A stretch of DNA of 64,000 bases from Paraburkholderia sp. SOS3 (lineage in GTDB: Bacteria; Pseudomonadota; Gammaproteobacteria; Burkholderiales; Burkholderiaceae). Below the pieces are notes generated by a model. That model was not told the origin of the DNA. It ran no database searches and saw only the letters and a program-made list of their open reading frames with translations. Location of the stretch: positions 2,852,001-2,916,000 of the forward strand of contig NZ_CP018812.1 of NCBI RefSeq assembly GCF_001922345.1. Reading direction: 5' to 3'. Shown here one piece after another: positions 27,286-36,461 of this stretch. The stretch's first letter is position 1. Each line of letters begins with the position of its first letter. A program made the translations under genes and the position numbers.

Positions 27286-28800
27286 TCAGATCCCGCCGAG
27301 CAGCACGTTGACGTTTTTCAGCTTCGTGAATTCGAGCAGTTCGTCCTTCGACTCTTCGCGCCCCTGTCCCGACTGCTTGTGGCCGCCGAACGGCGCACCG
27401 AGAATGTGCGTCGACGTATCGTTGATCCACACATAGCCCGATTCGATCGCCGCCGCGACACGGTGCGCGGTATCGATGTTTTGCGTCCACACCGATCCTG
27501 TCAGGCCGACCTCGAGGCCGTTGACCGTCGCGAGCATCTGCGTCTCGTCGCGCCAGCGAAAAACCGACAGCACCGGCCCGAAGATTTCATCACGGGCAAT
27601 CGCCATATCGGGCTGCACATCGACGAAGACGGTCGGCTCGATAAAGAAGCCGTCCGCAAGCGCCGGCTCGGCCGGATGCTTGCCGCCGAGGGCAAGCGTC
27701 GCTTTCTGCTCGTGCGCCTTTTCGATGTAGTGCAGCGTGCGCTCGTACTGCGTACGGTTGATCATCGCGCCCATCGTCGTGCGCATGTCGGTCGCGATGC
27801 CGGGGCGATACAGCGATGGCAGCTGCTTCACGAGCGCATCGACGAAGCGGTCGTGAATCGAATCGTGTACGAACAGCCGGCTCGTCGAACCGCACGACTG
27901 GCCGCACCATGTGAAATTCATCCCCTTGATCGCGCCCGCGACGGCTTTTTCGAAATGCGCGTCCGGATAGACGATCATCGCGTTCTTGCCGCCCAGTTCG
28001 AGCAGCGTGTGCTTTATCGTATCGGCCGCCGCGCGCAGCACGGCCTTGCCGGCTTGCACACTGCCGATCAGCGCGATCGCATCGACGCCAGGGTGGCTCG
28101 CGAGCGCCGCGCCCGCTTCGCGGCCGCCGACCACACAATTGAGCACGCCCGGCGGGAACACGTCTTCGAGCAGCTCCATCAGGCGGATCGTCGACAGCGG
28201 CGCCTGCTCGGGGGGCTTCACGACGACCGTGTTGCCCGCGGCAAGCGGCGCCGCGATCTTGCCGGCGGCAAACATGAATGGATGGTTGAACGGGAAGATC
28301 CGCGCGACGACGCCGCGCGGCTCGCGCACCGTATAGTTCAACGAGCCATTCGATGTCGGTATTGTTTCGCCCTTTATCTCGAGCACGAGGCCCGCAAAGT
28401 ATTCGAGCAGCTTCGCGCCGGCCTGCGCATCGAACATCATCGCGTTGACCGGATTGCCGCAATTCGCCGCATCGATCAACGCGAGTTCCTGCGCGTGACC
28501 GAGCACGCGCGACGCCGCCTCGCGCAGGCAGCGCGCCCGTTCGAGCGGCGGCGTGCGCGCCCATGTGTCGCGCGCGGCACGCGCGGCGGCCACGGCTGCC
28601 GAGACTTCTTCGGTACCGCCGCTCAACACGTCGCGTAGCGGCTTGCCCGTCGATGGGTTCATGCAGGAGAGCGTCGCGGCGCGCGATGGCGCGTGCCATT
28701 TGCCACCCCAGTAGAGTCCGCCCGCCTTCGGCAAGCTCGACGGCACGCGCGGCGACAAATCGCCGTGCGCGGCTTGATTCGCCTCGATTCGATCGTTCAT
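27286..28800 (-). CDS. Aldehyde dehydrogenase family protein
   Basis: A 504-residue NAD(P)-dependent enzyme that oxidises an aldehyde to the acid. Catalytic residues are intact: Asn172 (FPFNHP), Glu268 (LELGGKN) and the nucleophile Cys303 (GQSCGSTSR). The motifs GNTVVVKPPEQAP and EIFGPVLSVF complete the cofactor and active sites, and the C-terminal oligomerisation strand is present. It resembles betaine-aldehyde and aromatic-aldehyde dehydrogenases; substrate not assignable. It is divergent from the acyl-CoA-dehydrogenase-like gene at 28962 with 161 bp between, so the two may serve one degradative pathway. Confidence 0.93.
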   Translation of the reverse strand: MNDRIEANQAAHGDLSPRVPSSLPKAGGLYWGGKWHAPSRAATLSCMNPSTGKPLRDVLSGGTEEVSAAVAAARAARDTWARTPPLERARCLREAASRVLGHAQELALIDAANCGNPVNAMMFDAQAGAKLLEYFAGLVLEIKGETIPTSNGSLNYTVREPRGVVARIFPFNHPFMFAAGKIAAPLAAGNTVVVKPPEQAPLSTIRLMELLEDVFPPGVLNCVVGGREAGAALASHPGVDAIALIGSVQAGKAVLRAAADTIKHTLLELGGKNAMIVYPDAHFEKAVAGAIKGMNFTWCGQSCGSTSRLFVHDSIHDRFVDALVKQLPSLYRPGIATDMRTTMGAMINRTQYERTLHYIEKAHEQKATLALGGKHPAEPALADGFFIEPTVFVDVQPDMAIARDEIFGPVLSVFRWRDETQMLATVNGLEVGLTGSVWTQNIDTAHRVAAAIESGYVWINDTSTHILGAPFGGHKQSGQGREESKDELLEFTKLKNVNVLLGGI

Positions 28801-28961
28801 CGGTTATTCCTCGCTGATTCGCTGGTCGGGATATAACGTAGACGTTTTCGCGACTCGCCTATTCCATGGGCAATACAATCGAAAGCACATTGCGCTTCGG
28901 TGAGCGGAATAGCGGATGCGCGGTGAATGTTCTTGTAGGAAGGCCACGAGCAGGAGCATTG

Positions 28962-30140
28962 ATGAACGACATTGCGCAACGCATGCTTTCCGAAATCCGG
29001 GACCTTTCATCCGAACTCGCCGCTCGTGCCGCACAGATCGAAGCGGAACGGCGCTTACCGGCCGATCTCGTGCAGACGATGCGTTCGCTCGGCGTGTTCC
29101 GCATGTACGTGCCGCGCAGCCATGGCGGCCTCGAGCTCGATATCGAAGGCGCAATGGCGGTGGTCAGCGCGCTTGCCCGCATCGACAGTTCGATCGGATG
29201 GCTCGCCGGGATTGGCGCGACGGCGCCGCTCTTCGCCACGCGTTTGCCGCGCAAGGTTTTCGACGAGATGTACGGCCGCGGCCCGGATGTGATCATCGCG
29301 GGCGCGGTGCAGCCTACGGGTACGCTCGAGCAAACAGCCGAAGGCTGGCGTTGCAGCGGACGCTGGGCATTTGCGAGCGGTTGCCTGCATGCGGACTGGA
29401 TGTTCGGTATCGGCATCGTCAACGCAAATGGCTCGCCGGCAAGCGGCACGAATGATGCGGGCACCGCGCCGACGATGCGCGGCATGATGCTGCCGGCCGG
29501 CGCGTGGCGCATCGAGGACACGTGGAGCGTCGCAGGGCTCGAAGGCACCGGCAGCCACCATATTTCGCTGATGAACGCGCCCGTCCCCCCGAGCCATCTG
29601 TTCGATCACATCAACGGCGAATCGTGCGTGGCGGGCCCGCTTTATCAGGCAGTGGCGCCGTTGCTCGCGCCGATGGGGTCGGCCGTGATGGTTGGCATTG
29701 CCGAAGGCGCACTCGATGCGATCGTCGCGCTCGCGAATACCGGTCGCCAGCAGTTTCGCGTCGCGACGGCCATGCGCGATTCGGAAATTTTCCTGCACGA
29801 TCTTGGACGTATCGAAGCCGAACTGCGCGCGGCACGCGCATTCCACGAGACTCAGGTTCGCGTGCTGTGGCAGCGCGCGCTAGAAGGCACGTTACAGGAC
29901 GATGCGCTGTATCTGCAGGCCTCCCAGGCAGCGGTCTGGATTGCGCGGACATGCGTGCAGATCGGCGACGCGTGCTTTGCGCTAGGCGGCGGCGCGGCGA
30001 TCTACGACGGCTCGCCGCTGCAGCGCCGCTTGCGCGATCTGCACGTTGCCGCGCAGCACGCGGCCGTGCATCCGCGCCACTATGTGTCGGCGGGAAAGTT
30101 GCTGTTAAAACGCGGTCATCCGATCGTATCGGGTTCCTGA
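28962..30140 (+). CDS. Acyl-CoA dehydrogenase-fold flavoenzyme (HsaA/DszC-like)
   Basis: A 392-residue protein of the acyl-CoA dehydrogenase superfamily whose N-terminal helices (LAARAAQIEAERRLPADLVQ) and flavin region (GRWAFASGCLHADW) look more like the flavin-dependent monooxygenase branch (HsaA, DszC, hydroxylase large components) than true beta-oxidation enzymes. The C-terminal helical domain ends LRDLHVAAQHAAVHP, with the paired histidines typical of that branch. It would use reduced flavin to hydroxylate an aromatic or sulfur substrate. ATG 28962 follows GGAGCATTG. It is divergent from aldehyde dehydrogenase; no flavin reductase is adjacent. Confidence 0.82.
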   Translation: MNDIAQRMLSEIRDLSSELAARAAQIEAERRLPADLVQTMRSLGVFRMYVPRSHGGLELDIEGAMAVVSALARIDSSIGWLAGIGATAPLFATRLPRKVFDEMYGRGPDVIIAGAVQPTGTLEQTAEGWRCSGRWAFASGCLHADWMFGIGIVNANGSPASGTNDAGTAPTMRGMMLPAGAWRIEDTWSVAGLEGTGSHHISLMNAPVPPSHLFDHINGESCVAGPLYQAVAPLLAPMGSAVMVGIAEGALDAIVALANTGRQQFRVATAMRDSEIFLHDLGRIEAELRAARAFHETQVRVLWQRALEGTLQDDALYLQASQAAVWIARTCVQIGDACFALGGGAAIYDGSPLQRRLRDLHVAAQHAAVHPRHYVSAGKLLLKRGHPIVSGS

Positions 30141-30204
30141 CTCTGGGCGAGCGCCGCACGCAGTCGGCACGCTACCAGGTGTGAGGTTGGCTCTACCCGC
30201 ATGA

Positions 30205-30246
30205 CCGGTTCGACACAGCCGGTTCGACACAGCCGGTTCAACGCAG
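30205..30246. repeat. 14-bp tandem repeat, three units
   Basis: CCGGTTCGACACAG twice (30205-30218, 30219-30232), then CCGGTTCAACGCAG (30233-30246), in the gap between two converging genes. Non-coding. Confidence 0.9.
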
Positions 30247-30303
30247 CGGTCAACCCGGCAGCTCAATCGCAGCGATTCGACGGCCCCAACCCATCGGCCC
30301 CGC

Positions 30304-30510
30304 TCACCGGTCTTCGCTCATCCCCGCGAGACGTGCCTCGCCCGCGTCCTTCGCAGCGGCTGCCGTGCTGAACGATTCGTCGGAAACCAGCGACCGCCGC
30401 ACATTCTTCGCATCGAAATCGACGAGCGTGATGACCCAGACGAACCCGCCTGCCCGCTCCGCGGTCTGCACGAACGCGCGCAGATTGCCGTTGCTGCCCT
30501 CAGATTTCAT
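30304..30510 (-). CDS. Internal in-frame start: small 68-aa soluble protein
   Basis: Within the longer frame, GGGAGGTCATC directly precedes ATG 30510. The resulting 68-residue protein (MKSEGSNGNLRAFVQTAERA, then GGFVWVITLVDFDAKNVRRS) is soluble and compact, unlike the membrane protein before it. The ribosome site strongly suggests independent translation even if a fused product is also made. Family not recognised. Confidence 0.55.
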   Translation of the reverse strand: MKSEGSNGNLRAFVQTAERAGGFVWVITLVDFDAKNVRRSLVSDESFSTAAAAKDAGEARLAGMSEDR

Positions 30511-30942
30511 GATGACCTCCCGAAAAGCATTGCACTGAGAAACTGCGCCTGCCGGTGGGGTTTCGCACATCGCGTTCCTGCCCGGGCGCACGAGCCGCCA
30601 CGTCAGCGCAACGAGCGCCGCGAACGCAACGTACGCGACCGTGAAAACCCACGCGGGTAATTCGTAATACAGCAGACGGCCGACCCAGCGCTGCACGAAG
30701 CCTTGCGTTGCGCCCGCATCGTGACGCAGCGCGTCTTCGAGCACGGTCAGCGGACACGCGACGCCCAGCAGCGCGAGCAACGCGACGATACCGATCGCCG
30801 CAAGATGCACGCCACGAAATACGTGACTGCGCACCCAGCGCCAGTGGAAAGCCGCGCCTACCCAGATCGCGGCCAGCCCGCCGACGATAAACAGCACGAG
30901 CGCCGCATGCACGACGAGCACGGCATCGGCGAGCGCGGTCAC
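30304..30942 (-). CDS. DUF2784 membrane protein read in frame into a second small gene
   Basis: A single open frame of 212 codons. Residues 1 to about 122 are a DUF2784 membrane protein with four helices (LVVHAALVLFIVGGLAAIWVG at the start; GIVALLALLGVACPLTVLED with the conserved Cys; LPAWVFTVAYVAFAALVAL). That family normally ends near residue 120-130. Here the frame continues through about 20 low-similarity residues into a soluble 68-residue segment that has its own ATG (30510) and ribosome site. Either the stop between two genes has been lost, giving a fusion, or the downstream segment is translated separately. It lies 24 bp after the SDR stop. Confidence 0.7.
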   Translation of the reverse strand: MTALADAVLVVHAALVLFIVGGLAAIWVGAAFHWRWVRSHVFRGVHLAAIGIVALLALLGVACPLTVLEDALRHDAGATQGFVQRWVGRLLYYELPAWVFTVAYVAFAALVALTWRLVRPGRNAMCETPPAGAVSQCNAFREVIMKSEGSNGNLRAFVQTAERAGGFVWVITLVDFDAKNVRRSLVSDESFSTAAAAKDAGEARLAGMSEDR

Positions 30943-30966
30943 CGTGCCTGTCCGCTCGCCCGACCT

Positions 30967-31563
30967 TCAGCGCGCCGCCGTCACCACCTGCCCGGTTATG
31001 TTCTCTTCGACGCACTTGCGATACGCCTGCGCCACGACCGACGCGCGCACCGCATCCGATGCATCGCGGCCCATCTGCTGCAGCGTTTCGGCCACCCATC
31101 CCGGACTCACGACATTCACACGCAGCATGCCGCGCAATTCGAGTGCCGCTGCGCGCGCAAAGCCTTCGACGCCCGCGTTGACGAGACTGATGGCGGCGCC
31201 GCCCGGCATCGGATGTTGCGCAAGCGTGCCGCTCGTCAAGGTGATCGAGCCGCCCGGATCGATTTTCCGCATGCCGCAACGCACCAGATTCACCTGGCCC
31301 ATCAATTTGTTGGCGAGACTGAAGGCAAAATCGCTATCCTGTAGCTCGCCGAGCGGCGCGAATTTTGCTGTCCCGCCCACGCAAACCACTGCATCGAGCG
31401 GCCCCGCATCGTTGTACATGGCGACGATCGACGCCTGATCGGACAGGTCGACTTTCAGTGCCGGGCCATTGCGGCTCGCACCGATTACTTCATGCTTCGG
31501 AGACAACAGCTGGATGATTTCCTTACCGAGGAGCCCTGTCGCTCCGACGACCAGTATGCGCAT
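30967..31563 (-). CDS. Short SDR-family oxidoreductase
   Basis: A 198-residue short-chain dehydrogenase. The N-terminal motif is MRILVVGATGLLGKEIIQLL, followed by VVCVGGTAKFAPL (in place of NNAG) and GSITLTSGTLAQHPMPGGAA; the usual Tyr-x-x-x-Lys is not obvious, with SLVNAGVEGF where the catalytic helix should be. This is the short SDR type that includes YciK-like and biliverdin-reductase-like members; an altered active site suggests a divergent or binding role. ATG 31563 is set by AGGAGGCGGT. It is probably cotranscribed with the DUF2784 gene. Confidence 0.82.
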   Translation of the reverse strand: MRILVVGATGLLGKEIIQLLSPKHEVIGASRNGPALKVDLSDQASIVAMYNDAGPLDAVVCVGGTAKFAPLGELQDSDFAFSLANKLMGQVNLVRCGMRKIDPGGSITLTSGTLAQHPMPGGAAISLVNAGVEGFARAAALELRGMLRVNVVSPGWVAETLQQMGRDASDAVRASVVAQAYRKCVEENITGQVVTAAR

Positions 31564-31799
31564 ACCGCCTCCTGTACTCACGATGCATCGCGATGCATGC
31601 GGTAAGCGCGCAATGGCCGCGCGACAACCGCGCCGTGTTCCCGTGGCGATTCACGCTGTCATCCATTTCGCGAGCCTCGTGTTGCCCTGTCTGATCGTTC
31701 TATCGGGCTTCGGCGGCCATGCGGGAGCCCGACTATTCTGTTCCGCTGAGTTCCCGCGTGCAACCACCCGACACACCTGAACCTGCAACTCGCGACGTC

Positions 31800-32540
31800 A
31801 TGCACATGACTCAAACGATCGGTCCGAATCGCGACCTCATGCTGACCCTGTCGGATGTCGTCAAGCGCTATCCTGGCAATCCGCCGCGCACTGTGCTGAA
31901 CGGCATATCGCTCGAACTGCGGGAAGGCGAGTGCGTCGCGATCGTCGGCGAGTCGGGCAGCGGCAAATCGACGCTGCTCAATCTCGCGGCAGGGCTCGAC
32001 AGGCCCGACGCCGGCCGCATCGTGTTCGACGGCCAGGATCTCGCCGCACTCGACGACGATCGCGCGACACGGCTGCGCCGTGCGCGCATGGGCTTTGTCT
32101 TCCAGGCGTTTCACGTGCTGCCGAACCTTACCGCCGCGCAGAACGTGGCGTTGCCGCTGCGGCTCAATGGCGTGCCGGCCGCCGATGTCGCCGCGCGCGT
32201 CGCGGCCGCACTCGCGTCGGTCGGGCTCGCCGATCGCGCGCATACCTTGCCGCGCGAACTGTCCGGCGGCGAACTGCAGCGCATCGCGATCGCGCGCGCG
32301 CTCGTCCACCAGCCGCGCCTCGTGCTCGCCGACGAACCGACCGGCAATCTCGATCACGACACCGCGGCGCGCATCCTGCGATTGCTGCTCGATATGACGC
32401 GCGAGTCGCGGGCCGCAGTGCTGCTCGTCACGCATTCGACAGCGGCCGCGGCGAGCGCCGATCGGGTGCTGCGGTTGACGCGCGACGGGCTGGCACCGAA
32501 CGCGCCGCTGCATCTGCCACCTGAAGAGCGCGCACGATGA
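31800..32540 (+). CDS. ABC transporter ATPase, LolD/MacB-type
   Basis: A 246-residue ATP-binding subunit of the lipoprotein-export/MacB class. Walker A is GESGSGKST, the Q-loop [11 protein letters not shown], signature [15 protein letters not shown], Walker [13 protein letters not shown] and the H-loop VTHS. It powers the FtsX-type permease encoded next (10 bp on). Earlier ATGs exist at 31719; 31800 or 31806 fits the family length. It works at the inner membrane in a mechanotransmission or lipid/lipoprotein extraction role rather than classical import. Confidence 0.92.
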   Translation: MHMTQTIGPNRDLMLTLSDVVKRYPGNPPRTVLNGISLELREGECVAIVGESGSGKSTLLNLAAGLDRPDAGRIVFDGQDLAALDDDRATRLRRARMGFVFQAFHVLPNLTAAQNVALPLRLNGVPAADVAARVAAALASVGLADRAHTLPRELSGGELQRIAIARALVHQPRLVLADEPTGNLDHDTAARILRLLLDMTRESRAAVLLVTHSTAAAASADRVLRLTRDGLAPNAPLHLPPEERAR

Positions 32541-32550
32541 GCCGCAGGCG

Positions 32551-35187
32551 ATGACCATGGCCGACATCCCGCAACGCTTGTCGCGCGCGTCCAAAGTGCG
32601 GTCCAATTCCGCGCGCGCGATGCTGTCGACCGCGGCGGCGCTGATCGCCGGGGAAAGCCGCAGCCATCCGCTGCGCGCGCTCGTCGCGATGCTCGCCATC
32701 GCAGCCGGCGTCGCGATGGGCTATGCCGTGCAATTGATCAACGGCGCGGCATTGTCCGAACTTGCGTCGACGGTCAATTCGCTGACGGGCGACGCGGACC
32801 TCACGATCCGCGGCCCGCGCAACGGCTTCGACGAATCGCTGTATCCGCGTATCGCGCAACTGCCCGACGTCGCGGCCGCGAGCCCGGTCGTCGAAGTCGA
32901 TGCGCGCGTCGTCGGACACGCCGACGCGTTGAAACTGCTCGGCGTCGATGTGTTTCATGCGGCGCGCGTCACGCCCGACCTGGTCGGACGCATCGAGCCG
33001 GCGAACCCAAACGAGAACCCAGGCAACGGCCCGAACGCAAACGCGAGTGCAAACCGGCTCGATCTGCTCTCGCCGGATACGGTGTTTCTGTCGCCCGCCG
33101 CGCTCGCATGGAGCGGTCGCAAGGTCGGCGACACACTGACGGTGCAGGTCGGCCTGCGGCAGGTCCCGTTGCGCATCGCGGGCACGCTGCCCGCGTCGGG
33201 CACGAGCGTGCGCGTCGGCGTGATGGACATCGGCGCAGCGCAATGGCGGCTCGAACGGCTCGGCACGCTGCAGCGCATCGATGTCAAGCTCAAGGCCGGC
33301 GTCGATGCCGCGCGATTTGCGCAGCACATCGCGGCGCAGCTGCCGGCCGGCGTCGCGGCCGTCTCGCCGCACGAGAACGCGCATCGCACCTCGCAACTGT
33401 CGCGCGCCTATCGCGCGAATCTGAACGTGCTCGCACTCGTCGCGCTGTTCACCGGCGCATTCCTCGTATTCACGATCCAAGCGCTCGGCGCGCTGCGGCG
33501 GCGCACGCAATTCGCGTTGCTGCGCGCGCTCGGCGTGACGCGCCGCGGCGTGGTCGCGCTGATCGTCGCCGAAGGCACGGTGCAAGGCGTGATCGGCGCG
33601 CTGACCGGCGTCGCGCTCGGATATGCGGTCGCGGCTGCCGTGCTGCATTTCGCCGGCGGTGATCTCGGCGGCGGTTACTTCGAAGGCGTGCACCCGCAGG
33701 TGCATTTCGACACAGCGGCCGCCTGCCTGTTCGTCGCGCTCGGCCTCGGCGCCGCGGTGCTCGGCAGCGTCGCGCCGGCGCTCGACGCGGCGCGCGCGCA
33801 GCCGGCACAGGCACTCAAAGCCGGTGACGAAGAAACGAGCCTTAAGAAGTTGCATCGATCGCGCGCGCTGATTGGCGCGCTTGGCGCAATCGGCATCGGC
33901 ATTGCGCTCGCGCGGTTGCCGGCCGTCGACGGTCTGCCGCTGTTCGGTTACGCATCCGTCGCATTGCTGCTGATCGGCGGCGTGCTCACGATGCCGACCA
34001 TCGCGCGCATCGTATTCGATGCCTTGCCGCGCACGCAGCATGCGTTGCCCCAGCTCGCACTCGCGCAACTGGCGCATGCGCCGGGGCGCGCGGCAATCGG
34101 GCTCGCGGGCATCGTCGCGAGCTTCAGCCTGATGGTGGCGATGGCAATCATGGTGTCGAGCTTCCGCATCGCCGTCGACGACTGGCTGCAACTGCTGTTG
34201 CCCGCCCCGCTCTACTTGCGCGCGGCGCCTGCCGGCGACAGCGGATATCTATCCGCCGCGGACCAGGCCGCGATCGCGTCTACGCCCGGCATCGAACGCA
34301 GCGAATTTCTGCGCGCGACGCAGATCACGCTCGATACGCATCTGCCGCCGGTCGCTTTGATCGCGCGTCCGATCGATCCGCGTCACCCGGCCGCGCGCCT
34401 GCCGCTGACGGGCACGCCGCTGGTTCTGCACGACGACGCCGTGAGGCCCGCGTGGGTCAGCGAGGCGATGGCCGATCTGTATCGCCTGCATGTCGGCGAT
34501 CGCATGGTGTTGCCGGTCGGCGGCCGTTCCGCGACGTTCACGGTCGCCGGTATCTGGCGCGATTACGCGCGGCAGTTCGGCGCGGTCGTGATCGATGAAG
34601 CGGACTACCGCAAGCTCGCGGACGATACGCGCGCGACCGACGCCGCCCTGTGGCCCGCGTCCGGCGTATCGACCGGACAGGCCGTCGAGCGCATACGTGC
34701 GCGCGTTGCGGGCGGCGATCGGCTCACGTTCTCCGAACCCGGTGAAATTCGCGCGGCGAGCCTCAGGATTTTCGACCGCAGCTTCGCGGTCACCTATCTG
34801 CTCGAAGCGGTCGCGGTGCTGATCGGACTGTTCGGCATCGGCGCGAGCTTCGGCGCGCAGGCGCTGTCGCGCACACGCGAGTTCGGCGTGCTGCGTCATA
34901 TCGGCGTGACGCGCGCACAGATCGCCGCGCTGCTCGTGATCGAAGGCGCACTCGTCGCGCTCGTCGGCGTCGCATCGGGGCTCGTGCTCGGAACGGGCAT
35001 CGCGGCAGTGCTCGTCTATGTCGTGAACCCGCAGTCGTTTCATTGGACAATGACTTTGCATATGCCGTGGGCGCTCGTCATGACGCTCGCTTCTGCGGTC
35101 ATACTGGCCGCCGCGCTCACTGCATTGTGGAGCGCGCGCTCCGCGCTGTCGGTCGATGCCGTGCGCGCGGTGCGCGACGATTGGTGA
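32551..35187 (+). CDS. FtsX-type ABC permease, two-domain (YbbP-like)
   Basis: An 878-residue permease made of two FtsX-like halves, each with a large periplasmic domain and a 3-4 helix bundle: helix 1 near residue 45, a bundle with LVALFTGAFLVFTIQALGAL near 290-420, central helices, and a final bundle from about 750 to 860. GALRRRTQFALLRALGVTRRG and SRTREFGVLRHIGVTRAQI are the paired cytoplasmic coupling motifs. Near residue 150 there is an Asn/Pro-rich insert (NPNENPGNGPNANASAN) absent from most relatives. With the ATPase and secreted hydrolase it forms a recurring operon. Confidence 0.9.
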   Translation: MTMADIPQRLSRASKVRSNSARAMLSTAAALIAGESRSHPLRALVAMLAIAAGVAMGYAVQLINGAALSELASTVNSLTGDADLTIRGPRNGFDESLYPRIAQLPDVAAASPVVEVDARVVGHADALKLLGVDVFHAARVTPDLVGRIEPANPNENPGNGPNANASANRLDLLSPDTVFLSPAALAWSGRKVGDTLTVQVGLRQVPLRIAGTLPASGTSVRVGVMDIGAAQWRLERLGTLQRIDVKLKAGVDAARFAQHIAAQLPAGVAAVSPHENAHRTSQLSRAYRANLNVLALVALFTGAFLVFTIQALGALRRRTQFALLRALGVTRRGVVALIVAEGTVQGVIGALTGVALGYAVAAAVLHFAGGDLGGGYFEGVHPQVHFDTAAACLFVALGLGAAVLGSVAPALDAARAQPAQALKAGDEETSLKKLHRSRALIGALGAIGIGIALARLPAVDGLPLFGYASVALLLIGGVLTMPTIARIVFDALPRTQHALPQLALAQLAHAPGRAAIGLAGIVASFSLMVAMAIMVSSFRIAVDDWLQLLLPAPLYLRAAPAGDSGYLSAADQAAIASTPGIERSEFLRATQITLDTHLPPVALIARPIDPRHPAARLPLTGTPLVLHDDAVRPAWVSEAMADLYRLHVGDRMVLPVGGRSATFTVAGIWRDYARQFGAVVIDEADYRKLADDTRATDAALWPASGVSTGQAVERIRARVAGGDRLTFSEPGEIRAASLRIFDRSFAVTYLLEAVAVLIGLFGIGASFGAQALSRTREFGVLRHIGVTRAQIAALLVIEGALVALVGVASGLVLGTGIAAVLVYVVNPQSFHWTMTLHMPWALVMTLASAVILAAALTALWSARSALSVDAVRAVRDDW

Positions 35188-35197
35188 ACCGACCACG

Positions 35198-36454
35198 ATG
35201 AAACGCCGCACATTCCTCGCATTGCCTCGCGCGCTTGCTTCGCTGCTGCCGGTCGTGGCGCTCAGGTCGCCTTTCAGGTCGCTTTTGAGGCCGCTTTTGC
35301 CCCTGGTTTCGCTTGCGTCCTTGCCGCCGCTGATGCGAGCGCAGCGCGCGTTAGCGAAAGAACCCGACTATCCGCCCGTCACCGCAGGCCGCACACTCGT
35401 GTTTCCGCGCGACTTCGGCGCGCATCCGCAGTACCGCACCGAATGGTGGTACGCGACCGGATGGCTGTTCGCCGCCGATCGCACCGCGCTCGGCTTCCAG
35501 GTCACGTTCTTCCGCTCGCGGCCCGCACTCGACGAGGCGAATCCGAGCCGGTTCGCGCCGCGTCAGTTGCTGTTCGCGAACGTCGCGCTCAGCGACCCGC
35601 AAGCGGGCAAACTGCAGCACGATCAGCGCTCGGCGCGCAGCGGCTTCGGTCTCGCGCAGGCGAGCGAAGCGGACACGAGCGTGCAGATCGGCGCGTGGTC
35701 GTTCGTGCGCGATACGCATAACGGCGCATACAAGGTCGACATCGATGCCGCCGACTTCGTGATGGAGTTCGCGATGCAGCCGACGCAGCGCGTGCTGCTC
35801 AACGGCGCGCAAGGCTATAGCCGGAAAGGGCCGCTTGCGAGCGAGGCGAGCTACTACTACAGCGAACCGGCGCTGCACGTGAGCGGCATGCTCACGCGCA
35901 ATCGCACCTCGGGCGGCAAGGCCGAGCCCGTGCAAGGTATCGCGTGGCTCGATCACGAATGGTCGTCGGCGTATCTCGCCGATGAGGCGATCGGCTGGGA
36001 CTGGATCGGCCTCAATTTCGACGATGGCGCCGCGCTGATGGCCTTCCAGATGCGCGACAAGGCAGGCCGTAAGTTCTGGGCAGGCGGCACGCTGCGGCGC
36101 GCGGACGGATCGTCGCATGAACTCGCACCGGCCGACGTCGTGTTCACGCCGCTACGCTGGTGGCGCTCGCCGCATACCGATGCGCGCTATCCGGTGGCGA
36201 TGCGCGTCGATGCGGGCGATCTGCATCTGACGCTGACGCCCCTTTTCGACGACCAGGAGGTGGATAGCCGCGCGAGTACGGGCGCGGTGTATTGGGAAGG
36301 CGCCGTAACGGTGACGGCGGCCACACCGGCAACGCAGAGCGGCTCAGCGTCAGCAGCGCCCAGAGCAACAGCAACGGCCTCGAACGAAGCGGCGAAGCCG
36401 CTCGCGCGCGGCTATCTGGAACTGACCGGATACGTTGCGCGGCTGCGGTTGTAG
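35198..36454 (+). CDS. Secreted lipocalin-like (AttH/CrtC-type) predicted hydrolase
   Basis: A 418-residue exported protein of the COG5621 predicted secreted hydrolase class (AttH/CrtC fold, two lipocalin-like beta barrels). The N-terminus carries arginines then a long hydrophobic stretch; the mature domain starts near FPRDFGAHPQYRTEWWYATG, the family signature, with WLDHEWSSAYLADEAIGWDW in the centre. It follows the permease by 10 bp. Proteins of this fold act as hydratases (CrtC) or bind lipids; here it likely works in the periplasm or at the membrane with the ABC complex. The signal region holds an in-frame 12-bp repeat. Confidence 0.88.
   Translation: MKRRTFLALPRALASLLPVVALRSPFRSLLRPLLPLVSLASLPPLMRAQRALAKEPDYPPVTAGRTLVFPRDFGAHPQYRTEWWYATGWLFAADRTALGFQVTFFRSRPALDEANPSRFAPRQLLFANVALSDPQAGKLQHDQRSARSGFGLAQASEADTSVQIGAWSFVRDTHNGAYKVDIDAADFVMEFAMQPTQRVLLNGAQGYSRKGPLASEASYYYSEPALHVSGMLTRNRTSGGKAEPVQGIAWLDHEWSSAYLADEAIGWDWIGLNFDDGAALMAFQMRDKAGRKFWAGGTLRRADGSSHELAPADVVFTPLRWWRSPHTDARYPVAMRVDAGDLHLTLTPLFDDQEVDSRASTGAVYWEGAVTVTAATPATQSGSASAAPRATATASNEAAKPLARGYLELTGYVARLRL
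35263..35298 (+). repeat. 12-bp in-frame repeat in a signal sequence, three units
   Basis: CAGGTCGCCTTT, CAGGTCGCTTTT and GAGGCCGCTTTT in series (35263-35298), coding the repeated RSPF/RSLL/RPLL motif in the leader of the secreted hydrolase. It expands the leader by four residues per copy without breaking the frame. Confidence 0.85.
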
Positions 36455-36461
36455 GCGCAAC

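Noticed and set aside
30205..30246. GGTTCGA motifs resembling tRNA T-loops
   Set aside because: They repeat every 14 bp as a minisatellite; no acceptor, D or anticodon arms can be formed around them.
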